The notes under the pieces were generated by a model. That model made no database searches, was not told where the DNA came from, and saw nothing but the letters and a program-made list of their open reading frames with translations. A stretch of DNA of 64,000 nucleotides from Proteobacteria bacterium UBA981 (GTDB lineage Bacteria; Pseudomonadota; Gammaproteobacteria; Ga0077536): the NCBI GenBank assembly GCA_002292285.1, contig DBBP01000004.1:1-64000 (forward strand), read 5' to 3'. Positions 8,735 to 18,271 of the stretch are shown piece after piece. A program made the position numbers and the translations under genes. How positions within the stretch are numbered: position 1 is the stretch's first letter; the number at the start of each line of letters is the position of its first letter.

Positions 8735-10606
8735 CTAGGGCAGCCGTAAAACGCGAATGCCAGTTTGATCGTTACCCTTGTCGAAGCGAAATTTGTCGCG
8801 CGCCGCAGGTCGCAACTCTTCGGGACCGCTGCTATAGCCGCCACCTTTGAGCACGCGCACGGTGCAGTCGCCGCCCTCGAAGACCGAACCGTCGGTCGGC
8901 GCACCGTCGTGGTTTTTGTGATAGCAATCGTAGACCCACTCCTGGACATTCCCGGACGTGTCGAACAGGCCAAACTTGTTCGCATTGAAGCGGCCAACCG
9001 CAGTCGGCTTACGGGGGTCGAGGCCCGTGTCGCAGTTAAAACAATGGGCGTTGCCTCGGCCTAGCTTGCGACCCCACCAATAAGCGTCCTGAGAACCGGC
9101 GCGAGCCGCGTATTCCCACTGCGCTTCACTCGGCAATTGGTAGTTTTCCCCGGATTGATCGGACAGCCATTTGGTGTAGGCGAGGGCGTTATTCCAGGAG
9201 ACGTAATAGACCGGGAAATTCTCCGGGTCCGATCCACTTGCCGCACCGAGATTGGGTAATTTGGTCCCGGTCGCATTGGCGAAGCGCGTATAGTCCGCAA
9301 CACTCACTTCGTTGATAGCAATTGCGAACTGCGCCACAGCAACGTCATGCTGCGGGTGTTCGTCGGGGTCGCTGGTGACTTTGCGACTACCCATCTTGAA
9401 GTTACCGGCCGGTATCCAGACCATCTGAGGGCTCTTGCCGCCACCTTTCAGGTTATCGCGGAATTCGCCACTAAGGCCTGCAGGAACCGGTGCCGGACGG
9501 GCCGCGGGCGCGACTTCGCCAGCACTGACAGTTTCTTCCTCAACCGCCTCCAGTTCGACGACGTCAGCGTCGATCGCGTCTTGTTCGTATTCGATTTCGT
9601 AATCATTGCCACGGGTTTGCTGCGGATCAGCACCTTGGTTCATATACCAAAAGCCACCGCCGCCGAGCACTGCCAAACCGAGTACTGCAGCGGCGACCAG
9701 GGGCATGACGCTCTTTTTGGGCGGGTCGTTGTCGACCTCGCGGGCGGGTTCTGCTTCGACGTAGGCGTCGCGTCTTTGTGTCGCGTTCGGATCGGGCACA
9801 GCCAGCGGGGGCGGTTCGGGAACGGCCGGCGCTGCTTCGAGCTTTTCGATCACGTCAATGCAGATAACGGTCGTGTTGTCCTGGCGCGGCGCGCCAGCAT
9901 CTGTGACGCCCTGCAAGAGCGCTTCAGCGCACTCTTTGACTACATCGGCACCACTGCAAATCTCAATCACTTGCTCCCCGGTCAGGGTGTCGAGCCCGTC
10001 GCTGGCGAGGATGACCCGGTCGCCGGGCTCCAGGGTCAGCGATTCTTCCGGGCAATCGATCTCTGCAATATCGTCTCCGGTCAGGGCGCTCATGAGCATA
10101 TTGCGCGAAAAGCCGGCTTCGGCTTCAACCGGCGTCCCTGCCTCTGCCATGCGGTCGAGAAAGCCGCCATAGCTGTGGTCGGCGTTTTTCTTGGTGATTT
10201 CGCCATCGCGCAACAGGTATAAGTGGCTGTCGCCGACGCTGACCCAGCGCAGGTCCTCACCTTCTATTACGCAGGCGACCAAGGTACAGCCCATCCCTTT
10301 CAGAGCGGCAGTTTCGGCGACCGTGGCCGTGATCGAGCCGTTAGCCTGCAGCACCGCTTCGTAAAGAATGTTGGCTACATTGTCGTTGGGAAAATTCTTC
10401 GAGAGATGCCGGTTGAATGTCTGCACAGCCATATTACTGGCGACATTCCCTGCGGCGTGGCCGCCCATGCCATCGGCAACGATGACCATGGAACCTGAAT
10501 TGTCGCCGTCCGAGTCGCCCAGATGGGTGATCAGAAAGGCGTCTTCCTGATAGTCCCGCGCGCCATCGATTTGCGAACCGAAGATATCGAAACTCAATGT
10601 TGACAC
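8735..10606 (-). CDS. PP2C-type Ser/Thr phosphatase fused through one TM helix to an FGE-sulfatase domain
   Basis: 623 residues. Residues 1-255 form a PP2C/Stp1 phosphatase with metal-binding motifs intact: RDYQEDA (17-23), VADGMGGHAAG (43-53), ASDGLD (201-206) and QDNTTV (242-247). A Pro/Glu-rich linker leads to one membrane helix (about 299-320), an acidic linker (330-365) and a formylglycine-generating-enzyme/SUMF1-like domain (about 390-623: VWIPAGNFKMGS, LPSEAQWEYAARAG, FDTSGNVQEW, RVLKGGGY). The paired catalytic cysteines of true FGE are missing at the C-terminus, so that domain is probably a binding or structural module in the periplasm. The start is GTG, because no ATG fits the PP2C N-terminus. 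No cognate kinase gene is in view. Confidence 0.85.
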   Translation of the reverse strand: MSTLSFDIFGSQIDGARDYQEDAFLITHLGDSDGDNSGSMVIVADGMGGHAAGNVASNMAVQTFNRHLSKNFPNDNVANILYEAVLQANGSITATVAETAALKGMGCTLVACVIEGEDLRWVSVGDSHLYLLRDGEITKKNADHSYGGFLDRMAEAGTPVEAEAGFSRNMLMSALTGDDIAEIDCPEESLTLEPGDRVILASDGLDTLTGEQVIEICSGADVVKECAEALLQGVTDAGAPRQDNTTVICIDVIEKLEAAPAVPEPPPLAVPDPNATQRRDAYVEAEPAREVDNDPPKKSVMPLVAAAVLGLAVLGGGGFWYMNQGADPQQTRGNDYEIEYEQDAIDADVVELEAVEEETVSAGEVAPAARPAPVPAGLSGEFRDNLKGGGKSPQMVWIPAGNFKMGSRKVTSDPDEHPQHDVAVAQFAIAINEVSVADYTRFANATGTKLPNLGAASGSDPENFPVYYVSWNNALAYTKWLSDQSGENYQLPSEAQWEYAARAGSQDAYWWGRKLGRGNAHCFNCDTGLDPRKPTAVGRFNANKFGLFDTSGNVQEWVYDCYHKNHDGAPTDGSVFEGGDCTVRVLKGGGYSSGPEELRPAARDKFRFDKGNDQTGIRVLRLP

Positions 10607-10703
10607 GGGGCGTTTCTCGAAGCTCTAAATGTCTGAAGGATCAGCTGTAAGGTCATGTTAACAGCACGATTGGGCATAAAGAAGTAATTTTGCCAACGCC
10701 CCG

Positions 10704-10730
10704 TTCGACGCTGCCGGGTGTCGTTATACT
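10704..10730 (+). promoter_or_regulatory. Candidate sigma70-like promoter upstream of the DASS transporter
   Basis: TATACT at 10725-10730 is a good -10, with TTCGAC at 10704-10709 as a possible -35. The spacing of 15 is short. It lies 55 bases upstream of ATG 10786 in the divergent gap between the phosphatase fusion and the transporter gene. Confidence 0.4.
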
Positions 10731-10785
10731 CTGGGACACCCAGACCAAGCAGGCGAGTGGATGCCGCGCCAGGCGATAGCCGATC

Positions 10786-12276
10786 ATGATGCGATTGCGT
10801 GAGGTTTCGATTGTCGGCGGACCGTCAGCAGGGCTGGCGATGTTTTTATTGCTGCCCGAGCACTATGCAATCAGCAGCATTGAGATAGTCGCACTGAATG
10901 TCGACGCACGGCTGACCCTTGCCATGACCACCTGGATGGCACTGTGGTGGCTGACCGAGGCGGTTGATGTTGTCGTCACCGCGCTTCTTCCGATCGCGTT
11001 ATTTCCCCTGTTCGGGCTGAACAGCATCAAAATCGTCTCGTCAGCGTATGCCCACCCGCTGATATTTCTGTTTTTCGGCGGCTTTCTGATATCCATCGCG
11101 ATCGAAAAATGGCGCCTGCACGTGTGGATGGCCACACACGTTGTGGCGCGTGCCGGCGATAGCGCGTGTCGGTTGGTGGGTGGGCTGATGCTGATCTCGG
11201 CGTTCGCCAGTATGTGGCTGTCCAACACCGCGACCGCCATTATGATGTTGCCCATCGCACTCAGCCTGATTGCGGATATGGATAAGCGGATGGCCAAGGA
11301 TTCGGCCGATAACTTCGCGCGCTGCGTCTTATTGGGCGTGGCCTACGCAGCCTCGATCGGAGGCACCGCGACACTGATAGGATCGCCGCCGAACTTGTTT
11401 GTTGCCTCATTCCTGGTGGAACGGTTCGGAATCGAGGTGGATTTTCGCCAATGGATGGTCCTCGCACTGCCGGTCAGCGTCGTGATGTTGCCGCTGAGTT
11501 GGTTCGTGTTGACTCGCTACATCGCACCCGTGTCCCATTTGAGGCAACGGGTTGGCTCGTCGCCAACGGACACTGTGGCGTGGTCCGACCTGCAACCCGG
11601 CGCCCGTCGGGTTGCGTTGGTGTTTTTTCTGAGTGTTGTCGCGTGGCTCAGTCGCTCGTGGCTGACGGGAATTGATTTCAACGGCCTTGCGCCGTTCGCC
11701 GGGCTCACCGACACGGGTATCGCGATGCTCGCCGGGATTGCCTTGTTTCTGATCCCAGCCGGCGCAGCACAAGACGTCAACCGGCGTCTGTTGACTTGGT
11801 CTGATACCAGCAAGCTTCCATTCGGGACGCTTATTCTGTTTGGTGGGGGACTGGCGCTCGCTGCCACGGTTAGCGCCACCGGCGCAGACAAATTTCTCGG
11901 TGCTCAATTAGTATCGCTGCGCGATGTCCCGCTCTGGATGACGCTCGGTACGATTGTTGCGACGGTGGTGTTTTTGACTGAGCTGACCAGCAATACCGCG
12001 ACCACCACCACCCTCGCGCCTATTCTTGCCGCCGCGGCTGTAGCTCTTGATCTCGATCCCTTCGCGCTCGTCGTCGTGACGGCGCTTGCGGCAAGCTGTG
12101 CCTTTATGATGCCGGTGGCGACCCCACCGAACGCTATTGTATTTTCTTCCGGGCGCATTTCTGTTGTGGCCATGGCGCGCGCGGGGATATTCATTAACCT
12201 GATTGCGATTCTGGTTATCACCGCGCTTGCACTGTATTGGCTGCCGCTAACAGCAGCGTCAGGGATGCTTTCGTGA
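10786..12276 (+). CDS. DASS/SLC13 family sodium-coupled anion transporter
   Basis: 496-residue inner-membrane carrier with about twelve helices. Both SNT signature hairpins are present: SNTATAIMMLP (about 145-155) and SNTATTTTLAP (about 404-414). GSPPN (about 205) and VATPPNAIV (near 445) resemble the conserved substrate/Na+ loops. DASS carriers import dicarboxylates, citrate or sulfate with Na+; which anion is used here cannot be read from sequence. There is no RCK domain, unlike the SLC13 protein encoded at 42.3-44.1 kb. Its stop overlaps the hrpA GTG start by four bases (GTGA). Confidence 0.87.
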   Translation: MMRLREVSIVGGPSAGLAMFLLLPEHYAISSIEIVALNVDARLTLAMTTWMALWWLTEAVDVVVTALLPIALFPLFGLNSIKIVSSAYAHPLIFLFFGGFLISIAIEKWRLHVWMATHVVARAGDSACRLVGGLMLISAFASMWLSNTATAIMMLPIALSLIADMDKRMAKDSADNFARCVLLGVAYAASIGGTATLIGSPPNLFVASFLVERFGIEVDFRQWMVLALPVSVVMLPLSWFVLTRYIAPVSHLRQRVGSSPTDTVAWSDLQPGARRVALVFFLSVVAWLSRSWLTGIDFNGLAPFAGLTDTGIAMLAGIALFLIPAGAAQDVNRRLLTWSDTSKLPFGTLILFGGGLALAATVSATGADKFLGAQLVSLRDVPLWMTLGTIVATVVFLTELTSNTATTTTLAPILAAAAVALDLDPFALVVVTALAASCAFMMPVATPPNAIVFSSGRISVVAMARAGIFINLIAILVITALALYWLPLTAASGMLS

Positions 12277-15200
12277 GTACTACCCAAGGCGTTTTAGTCG
12301 AAGAGCAGATCCAGTCGCTGGAAAGTGCATTGCACGCGGTCGAAGGCCTGATCGAAATCTGTCTGCTCGGCGATCGTCGCCGTATTGCGCGCAAGCTGAA
12401 ACAACTCCGGCGCCAGGCCCGCCGCCTCGCGGTGGACCCGTCTTCGCTGAAGGTGTGTATGGCACGTGCGCAGCGACTGCAGTACCAGTGCGAGCACTCG
12501 ACGGACATTCGGCAAAGGCGGGCAGCACTCGTGCCACATCTCGAATTTCCTGACACGTTGCCGGTCTCGGCACACGTTGCCCAATTGCAGGAACTCCTTG
12601 AGCGACATCAAGTGCTCGTGGTCAGCGGCGCGACGGGTAGTGGTAAGTCGACGCAGCTGCCAAAACTGTGTCTCGCAGCAGGGCGCGGCGTCGACGGGCG
12701 AATCGGTCACACTCAACCGCGCCGCATTGCGGCGCGGGCCATCGCCAGACGCATTGCAGAAGAAACCCGGACTGATAACGGCACCCTGGTCGGCCACTGC
12801 GTTCGCTTCGATGACAACCTTGCCCCGCATACGCGCGTCAAAGTCATGACGGATGGCATTTTGCTGAATGAGATTGACCGCGACCCGTGGCTTGAGCAAT
12901 ACGACACTCTGATTATTGATGAAGTTCACGAGCGGACTCTCAACATCGATTTTCTGCTCGGTCATCTAAAACGTGTGCTTGCCCGCAGGCCCGACCTGAA
13001 GGTGCTCATCACCTCGGCTACCCTGGACATCGAGACCTTCACCAGCTTCTATGACGACTGCGTTAGTTTCTCTATTGAAGGGCGCAGTTTCCCGATCGAT
13101 GTCCGTTATCGGCCGATCGACGAAAGCGATGAAGACCGCGACCTGAACGCGGCGCTGGTCGAAGCGGTGCGTGAACTTGACGCCGAACAGCATGGTGATG
13201 TGCTGGTTTTTTTGCCGGGTGAGCGCGAAATCCGCGAGGCGCACGCGGCAATCAGTCGTGCAGCGTTCGCAGAAACCGAAGTCCTGAGTCTTTACGCACG
13301 TCTGAACGTGATGCGACAGACGAAGATTTTCCAACCGGGTGCACAGCGTCGCATCATTCTGGCAACCAATGTTGCCGAAACTTCGCTGACCGTGCCACGC
13401 GTTCGTCATGTAATCGACAGTGGATTGGCGCGTGTGAGTCGCTATAGTCCGCGCCGCAAGTTACAGCAGTTGCCCATAGAGAAGATCGCTCGCGCAAACG
13501 CTGACCAACGTACCGGTCGCTGTGGACGCGAGGCGCCGGGTATTTGTATTCGTCTGTACGACGAGGCGGACTACAACGCCAGGCGAAGCAGTGTCGAACC
13601 TGAGATTCTGCGCACCAATCTGGCAGGTGTGATATTGCGTTTGAAAGCGATGGGTATCGCTAGCGTTGACGATTTTCCGTTTGCCGAGCGTCCTCCCGAG
13701 CGGATGCTCAAAGATGGATATACGGTGCTGCAGGAGCTCGGCGCCCTGGACAGCGGGCGTGCCTTGACACCCATCGGCACGAAGCTTTCCGGCTACCCCA
13801 TCGACCCGCGTTTGGCGCGAGTGCTGGTCAGCGCAGCAGAACGTGATTGCTTATCCGAAATCCTGATTATTATTGCCGCGCTCAGCATCGCCGACCCGCG
13901 TGACCGCCCGCACGAAGTTCGCGATCTGGCCGATCGCGCGCATGCCCAGTTTGCTGACAAGCGCTCGGATTTTTTGTGGTTTGTGAATGCCTGGGATACT
14001 GCCGCTGAACTGGCGAAATTGCCCTATCAGCGACAGCGCCGCCGCTGCCGGCGTTTGTTTCTGTCCACCTCCCGCGTACAGGAGTGGATTCAGCTGCACA
14101 CGTACCTGCGTAAACGAGTCACTGCCGAAGGGTGGGTGGTCAACACCGAGCCCGCGTCCTTCAAGGCCATCCACTGTGCTTTAGCGAGTGGCTTTCCGAG
14201 CTATGTTGGCGAATGGCAGGGCGACCACTACCTCGGCTGTCGCAATGCAACGTTTGCGCTGCATCCGTCTTCCGTTTTGTATCGGCGCGCCGCGAAATGG
14301 TTGCTGGTCGGCGAAATTGTCGAGACCGGGAGACCCTACGCACGTCTCGCCGCGCGCATCGATCCGCACTGGCTCGATCAGGTCGCCGGGCACTTGATCA
14401 AACGCACCTACGAGGCGCCGCACTGGGATGCGCGTCGTGGCTGCGCGCGCGTAACCGAGATCCAGCGTCTGTTTGGACTCGTCATCAATACGTCCCGGCA
14501 AATTGATTTGGCTCGGGTTGATGAAGCAGCGGCGCGCGAACTTTTGATCGAGGTTGGACTGCTGGCGGGGGAACTTGGCGAAGACGTCGATTTTCTACGC
14601 CACAATCACGCTCTGGTCGCCCGTATCCAAGCCCTCGAAGCGCGGGCCAGACGCCGCGATTTGCTCGCTCCCGGAGCGCGTCTGCACACTTTCTACGACG
14701 ACCGAATCGCATCTCAAATCACTACGCGTAAAGCGCTCATGCGCACTTTGCGTGCTGTGCCTGCGGCGGCCGACGCCCTGTATATGAGTGAGACTGATGC
14801 GACGACCCAGGCGCTCGACAACGTGCCCGCGTTTTTGTTTCCTGACACCCTGCCGATCGCCGGCAGTAATTGTCAGCTCACTTACACTTTCGAGCCCGGC
14901 AGCGAGCGAGACGGCGTGACGATCACGGTGCCGGTCGCGTTACTGCCGCGTCTTGTTGAGGCACATTTCGATCGTCTCGTCCCCGGCATGCTGAGCGAAA
15001 AAGTTGAGGCGATGTTGCGTGCGTTGCCAAAGGCATGGCGGCGCCGATTCTCGCCAGCGCGCGAATACACTATGGCTGCCGTCGCTGCTCTGGCCAATCA
15101 GCCGGGCGGGCTGGCCGAGAGTCTCGCTCGCGTGTTGACCAACATCGGCGGTGAGCCGGTTGATGTCGGGCTGTTCGACGAGAATTCACTTGCCGAGCAC

Positions 15201-16184
15201 TTGCATTGTTTTATTGAGCTGGTTGATGAACAGGGGCAGCCGGTTGCGGCCAGTCGGAAACTGTCCATTTTGCAGGCGGGCCACGCACAGACCGGGCGCG
15301 AGGCGCTCGCTGATTTGGACTGGAAGTACGCCGGCAGTTCGCGCTGTGGTTGGAACTTCGGCGACCTGCCGACGCGTAGTTTTGCCGGCAACGGCGGGCA
15401 TCGAATCGAGGGTTTCCCGGCTTTGGTGGACCGAACGAATGTGGTCGAGCTGGAAGTTTTTGATGACGAGGAAGCGGCTGCACGGGCGCACGGGCTTGGC
15501 GTCACACGTTTGTTGCTCCTCTCCAGTGCACCTCAATTGCGTGCTTTGGAACGCTTTGGGCGCTCTAAGCAGGACGCTCTGCTCGTGGTCATGTTTGGCT
15601 ATCTTGAAGCGCCAATCGGATTGCTCGCGCAGGTTATGGCGCATAATTGCGTCGAGCGTCGCGCACGTGTCGCTGATGAGCAGAACTTTGTGGCGCTCCT
15701 GGAGGTGTTTCACGTCTCTTTGGCGACCGAACTCGAAGCTAATCACGGGGCATTGCTTGAACGCCTCGCCGCAGGTGCAAAATTACGTCTGCGGATCGAT
15801 GAATTCCGTGATGAGATCCCGGACGCATCGCGCAAGGACATGCTGTCGCAGCTCGAATGTCTGCTTGGGCCGCGCGGACTGGACTGGCAGCAATGGGGCG
15901 TCGCCGATCGGTGCCATCGGTATTTGCACGGAATTAATAAACGACTCGAGCGTGCGCGTGGCAATCCCGGCAAAGATCTCGAAAAGCTCGCGGCTTTGGC
16001 ACCCCTATGGCAAGAGTTTTTCGCGTTGCGGCCGCATGCTGCTGCACGTGATGCCGCCGCGCGCGTCCATCAACAGTTCGAGGAGTACCGTATTAGTGTG
16101 TTCGCGCCCGAACTCGGGGCTGCGCAGAAAGTATCTGTCGCGCAACTGGTCAGTGGGTTGAGCGCGTTGAAGGTAATGAACTGA
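12273..16184 (+). CDS. hrpA: ATP-dependent RNA helicase HrpA
   Basis: 1303 residues, matching the roughly 1300 of E. coli HrpA, a DEAH/RHA helicase linked to rescue of stalled ribosomes. Walker A GATGSGKST lies near residue 120. The Walker B box reads DEVH (216-219) rather than DEAH. Motif III SATLD, motif V TNVAETSLT and motif VI QRTGRCGRE follow, then helicase-associated domains and the long HrpA-specific C-terminal region. GTG 12273 is preferred because it overlaps the transporter stop; the upstream in-frame ATG (12237) lies inside that gene. The next gene begins directly after the stop. Confidence 0.93.
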   Translation: MSTTQGVLVEEQIQSLESALHAVEGLIEICLLGDRRRIARKLKQLRRQARRLAVDPSSLKVCMARAQRLQYQCEHSTDIRQRRAALVPHLEFPDTLPVSAHVAQLQELLERHQVLVVSGATGSGKSTQLPKLCLAAGRGVDGRIGHTQPRRIAARAIARRIAEETRTDNGTLVGHCVRFDDNLAPHTRVKVMTDGILLNEIDRDPWLEQYDTLIIDEVHERTLNIDFLLGHLKRVLARRPDLKVLITSATLDIETFTSFYDDCVSFSIEGRSFPIDVRYRPIDESDEDRDLNAALVEAVRELDAEQHGDVLVFLPGEREIREAHAAISRAAFAETEVLSLYARLNVMRQTKIFQPGAQRRIILATNVAETSLTVPRVRHVIDSGLARVSRYSPRRKLQQLPIEKIARANADQRTGRCGREAPGICIRLYDEADYNARRSSVEPEILRTNLAGVILRLKAMGIASVDDFPFAERPPERMLKDGYTVLQELGALDSGRALTPIGTKLSGYPIDPRLARVLVSAAERDCLSEILIIIAALSIADPRDRPHEVRDLADRAHAQFADKRSDFLWFVNAWDTAAELAKLPYQRQRRRCRRLFLSTSRVQEWIQLHTYLRKRVTAEGWVVNTEPASFKAIHCALASGFPSYVGEWQGDHYLGCRNATFALHPSSVLYRRAAKWLLVGEIVETGRPYARLAARIDPHWLDQVAGHLIKRTYEAPHWDARRGCARVTEIQRLFGLVINTSRQIDLARVDEAAARELLIEVGLLAGELGEDVDFLRHNHALVARIQALEARARRRDLLAPGARLHTFYDDRIASQITTRKALMRTLRAVPAAADALYMSETDATTQALDNVPAFLFPDTLPIAGSNCQLTYTFEPGSERDGVTITVPVALLPRLVEAHFDRLVPGMLSEKVEAMLRALPKAWRRRFSPAREYTMAAVAALANQPGGLAESLARVLTNIGGEPVDVGLFDENSLAEHLHCFIELVDEQGQPVAASRKLSILQAGHAQTGREALADLDWKYAGSSRCGWNFGDLPTRSFAGNGGHRIEGFPALVDRTNVVELEVFDDEEAAARAHGLGVTRLLLLSSAPQLRALERFGRSKQDALLVVMFGYLEAPIGLLAQVMAHNCVERRARVADEQNFVALLEVFHVSLATELEANHGALLERLAAGAKLRLRIDEFRDEIPDASRKDMLSQLECLLGPRGLDWQQWGVADRCHRYLHGINKRLERARGNPGKDLEKLAALAPLWQEFFALRPHAAARDAAARVHQQFEEYRISVFAPELGAAQKVSVAQLVSGLSALKVMN

Positions 16185-17354
16185 GTGCAGGATCACGGCG
16201 TCATTTTTTCGATTTTCCTGATTTTTTCAGGTGCTGCGGTATTCGCTACCCTTGCTTTGTTCGCGCGTCAGGCCATGATTGTGGCATACATATTAATCGG
16301 GATGGTGCTCGGGCCGGCGGGCTTTGGTCTGGTGCACGACCAGGGCTGGATCGAAGACGTCTCCAGTATCGGCATCATGTTTTTGCTGTATCTGCTCGGC
16401 TTGAACATGGAGCCGCAGCAATTGTGGAAAATGCTCGGCGAGGCGCTCGGTGTCACCCTCATCAGCTCACTGATTTTCTGCGCCTTGGGCAGCACGGTGG
16501 CCCTGCTATGGGGCTTGCCGTGGCACGAGGCGCTGTTGGTCGGGGCGTGCATGATGTTTTCGAGCACCATCATCGGTCTGAAGCTCCTGCCGACGACAAC
16601 CCTGCACCATCAACATACCGGGCAGATGATGATTTCGGTCTTGCTGGTGCAAGATCTGATCGCGATTGTGGTATTGCTGGTGGTTCACGGCTACGGCAGT
16701 GGGCAGGATCCACTGACCGGCATTGTGCAGCAACTCGTTGCCTTGCCGGCGCTCGTTGCGGTGGCGTTGTTGGCCGAGAAATTTGTCATCGAACCATTGA
16801 TTCGGCGTTTCGACCAGATTCACGAATACATATTTTTGCTGGTGATTGGCTGGTGTCTTGCGCTCGCCGAATGCGCTGCATTATTCGGTCTGTCGCATGA
16901 AATCGGAGCATTTATAGCGGGTATCGCGCTGGCGAGTTGTCCAGTATCGGCATTTATCGCCGATAGCTTGCGACCGCTGCGCGACTTTTTCCTGGTCTTG
17001 TTCTTCTTTTCTTTTGGCGCAGCATTTGAAGTGGTTATGATTGAACAAGCGTTGTTTGCCGCATTAGTCCTTACCGCGCTGTTGTTGGCTGCGAAACCGT
17101 ATACGTTCCGGTGGTTGTTTCGTCGAGCTGGCGAGCGTTCCCGCCAATCCCTGGAAGTGGGTGTGCGGCTGGGACAGATCAGTGAGTTCAGTTTGCTGGT
17201 TGCGATACTCGCACTACATAGCGGTTTGCTTAGCGAGCGGGGTGCCTACCTTGTCCAGCTTACGACCCTGTTTAGCTTCATCGTCTCCAGTTACCTCATC
17301 GTGATGCGCTATCCCACGCCCATTGCCGTGCGCGACAGCCTCCGGCGTGACTAA
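16185..17354 (+). CDS. CPA2-family monovalent cation:proton antiporter
   Basis: 389-residue integral membrane protein with about twelve helices of the Na+/H+ exchanger domain found in KefB/KefC/YbaL relatives. Typical segments are ILIGMVLGPAG, FLLYLLGLNMEP, FSSTIIGLK and FIAGIALASCP. It ends right after the transport domain, so the cytosolic TrkA-N (RCK) regulatory domain of Kef proteins is absent. Ion specificity is not evident. The GTG start follows the hrpA stop with no gap, and AAGG lies a few bases upstream inside hrpA. Confidence 0.85.
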   Translation: MQDHGVIFSIFLIFSGAAVFATLALFARQAMIVAYILIGMVLGPAGFGLVHDQGWIEDVSSIGIMFLLYLLGLNMEPQQLWKMLGEALGVTLISSLIFCALGSTVALLWGLPWHEALLVGACMMFSSTIIGLKLLPTTTLHHQHTGQMMISVLLVQDLIAIVVLLVVHGYGSGQDPLTGIVQQLVALPALVAVALLAEKFVIEPLIRRFDQIHEYIFLLVIGWCLALAECAALFGLSHEIGAFIAGIALASCPVSAFIADSLRPLRDFFLVLFFFSFGAAFEVVMIEQALFAALVLTALLLAAKPYTFRWLFRRAGERSRQSLEVGVRLGQISEFSLLVAILALHSGLLSERGAYLVQLTTLFSFIVSSYLIVMRYPTPIAVRDSLRRD

Positions 17355-17545
17355 CGCGGCCCGCAGGGGCGAGTTCTGACCACCCTGGTGTTCGGCACCG
17401 CGACAGGGCGGGTGACGAGTGATCTGCCGTATTCTTCTTCTGTTCAGGAAGCAAATGTCGGCCGCAATGCGGTGTACCCAAACTCCCGGTTAGAATTCGT
17501 CTGACAATCATCTGCGGACCGCCGCGGATATTTTAAGGAGAGACG

Positions 17546-18271
17546 ATGTATTCGTTCGAAATGCTTCTGCGTTCTTCGTCTGACGAATTGCTCGCCATTT
17601 TCGCAGCGACTCGGGTCGGGCCGCTGGATGACGACGACGCACGCCGCGAACAAATTGCCCAACAGCTTGGTGTACGTGTGCCGCAACTTTTGTGCGGTAT
17701 CGGCTTCAACGCCGCCGCGCCGTCGCAGCCGAACGTGTGTCGGGCATTGGGTTTCGGGGATTTCCAAGGCCTGGTATCGGCACGCAACTACGCCTTTATT
17801 CACGACGTCTACGGTCTGCTCTCGATTAATAACGTCATCGATATTTACAGCGTATTGCAGCGACTTGAAGAACCTGGGGTCGACTGGTCAGACCTCGTTT
17901 TGACGCGTATGAACAACATTGAATCGCAACTCGAAGAAACGATTAATCCGATTTTGATTGGCGGCTACAAGCTTGAGATTCGGGCAATATACGAAAATGG
18001 ATTAGCGTCATCGGAGTTCGTTCAGGGACGCTTGACGCCCAACCATGCTGTGATGCGAGACGTTGCAAACGAAAACGCCATCATGCTTGAACGGGGAGCC
18101 ATAGAGCCCTTAGCCTTTCTGCAGTGTGACGGCGTTTCTGTCGATGAAAAACGTCGCGCGATGTTTCGTGGCGTCATTCCACCTGCTGTGGCGGACCACT
18201 ATATCCGCCAAATCGAATCCGCAGACGAACAGCGATTGTTTCGAGAGGCCCTGTCAGGTTCCACCAGCTGA
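17546..18271 (+). CDS. Uncharacterised cytoplasmic protein
   Basis: I do not recognise this 241-residue protein. It has no signal peptide, membrane segment or familiar catalytic motif. It looks mostly helical and acidic, with one glycine/proline-rich stretch (GIGFNAAAPSQPN) around residues 52-64. Coding status is well supported by an ideal ribosome site (AAGGAGAG) ahead of ATG 17546 and by codon use like its neighbours. A TAGAAT hexamer in the 191-base upstream gap could be a -10. Its last 18 bases overlap the 3' end of the convergent transglutaminase gene. Confidence 0.75.
   Translation: MYSFEMLLRSSSDELLAIFAATRVGPLDDDDARREQIAQQLGVRVPQLLCGIGFNAAAPSQPNVCRALGFGDFQGLVSARNYAFIHDVYGLLSINNVIDIYSVLQRLEEPGVDWSDLVLTRMNNIESQLEETINPILIGGYKLEIRAIYENGLASSEFVQGRLTPNHAVMRDVANENAIMLERGAIEPLAFLQCDGVSVDEKRRAMFRGVIPPAVADHYIRQIESADEQRLFREALSGSTS

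Noticed and set aside
8735..10606. Type VI secretion phosphatase PppA or a working sulfatase activator
   Set aside because: No type VI secretion genes are nearby, and the FGE domain lacks the catalytic cysteine pair.
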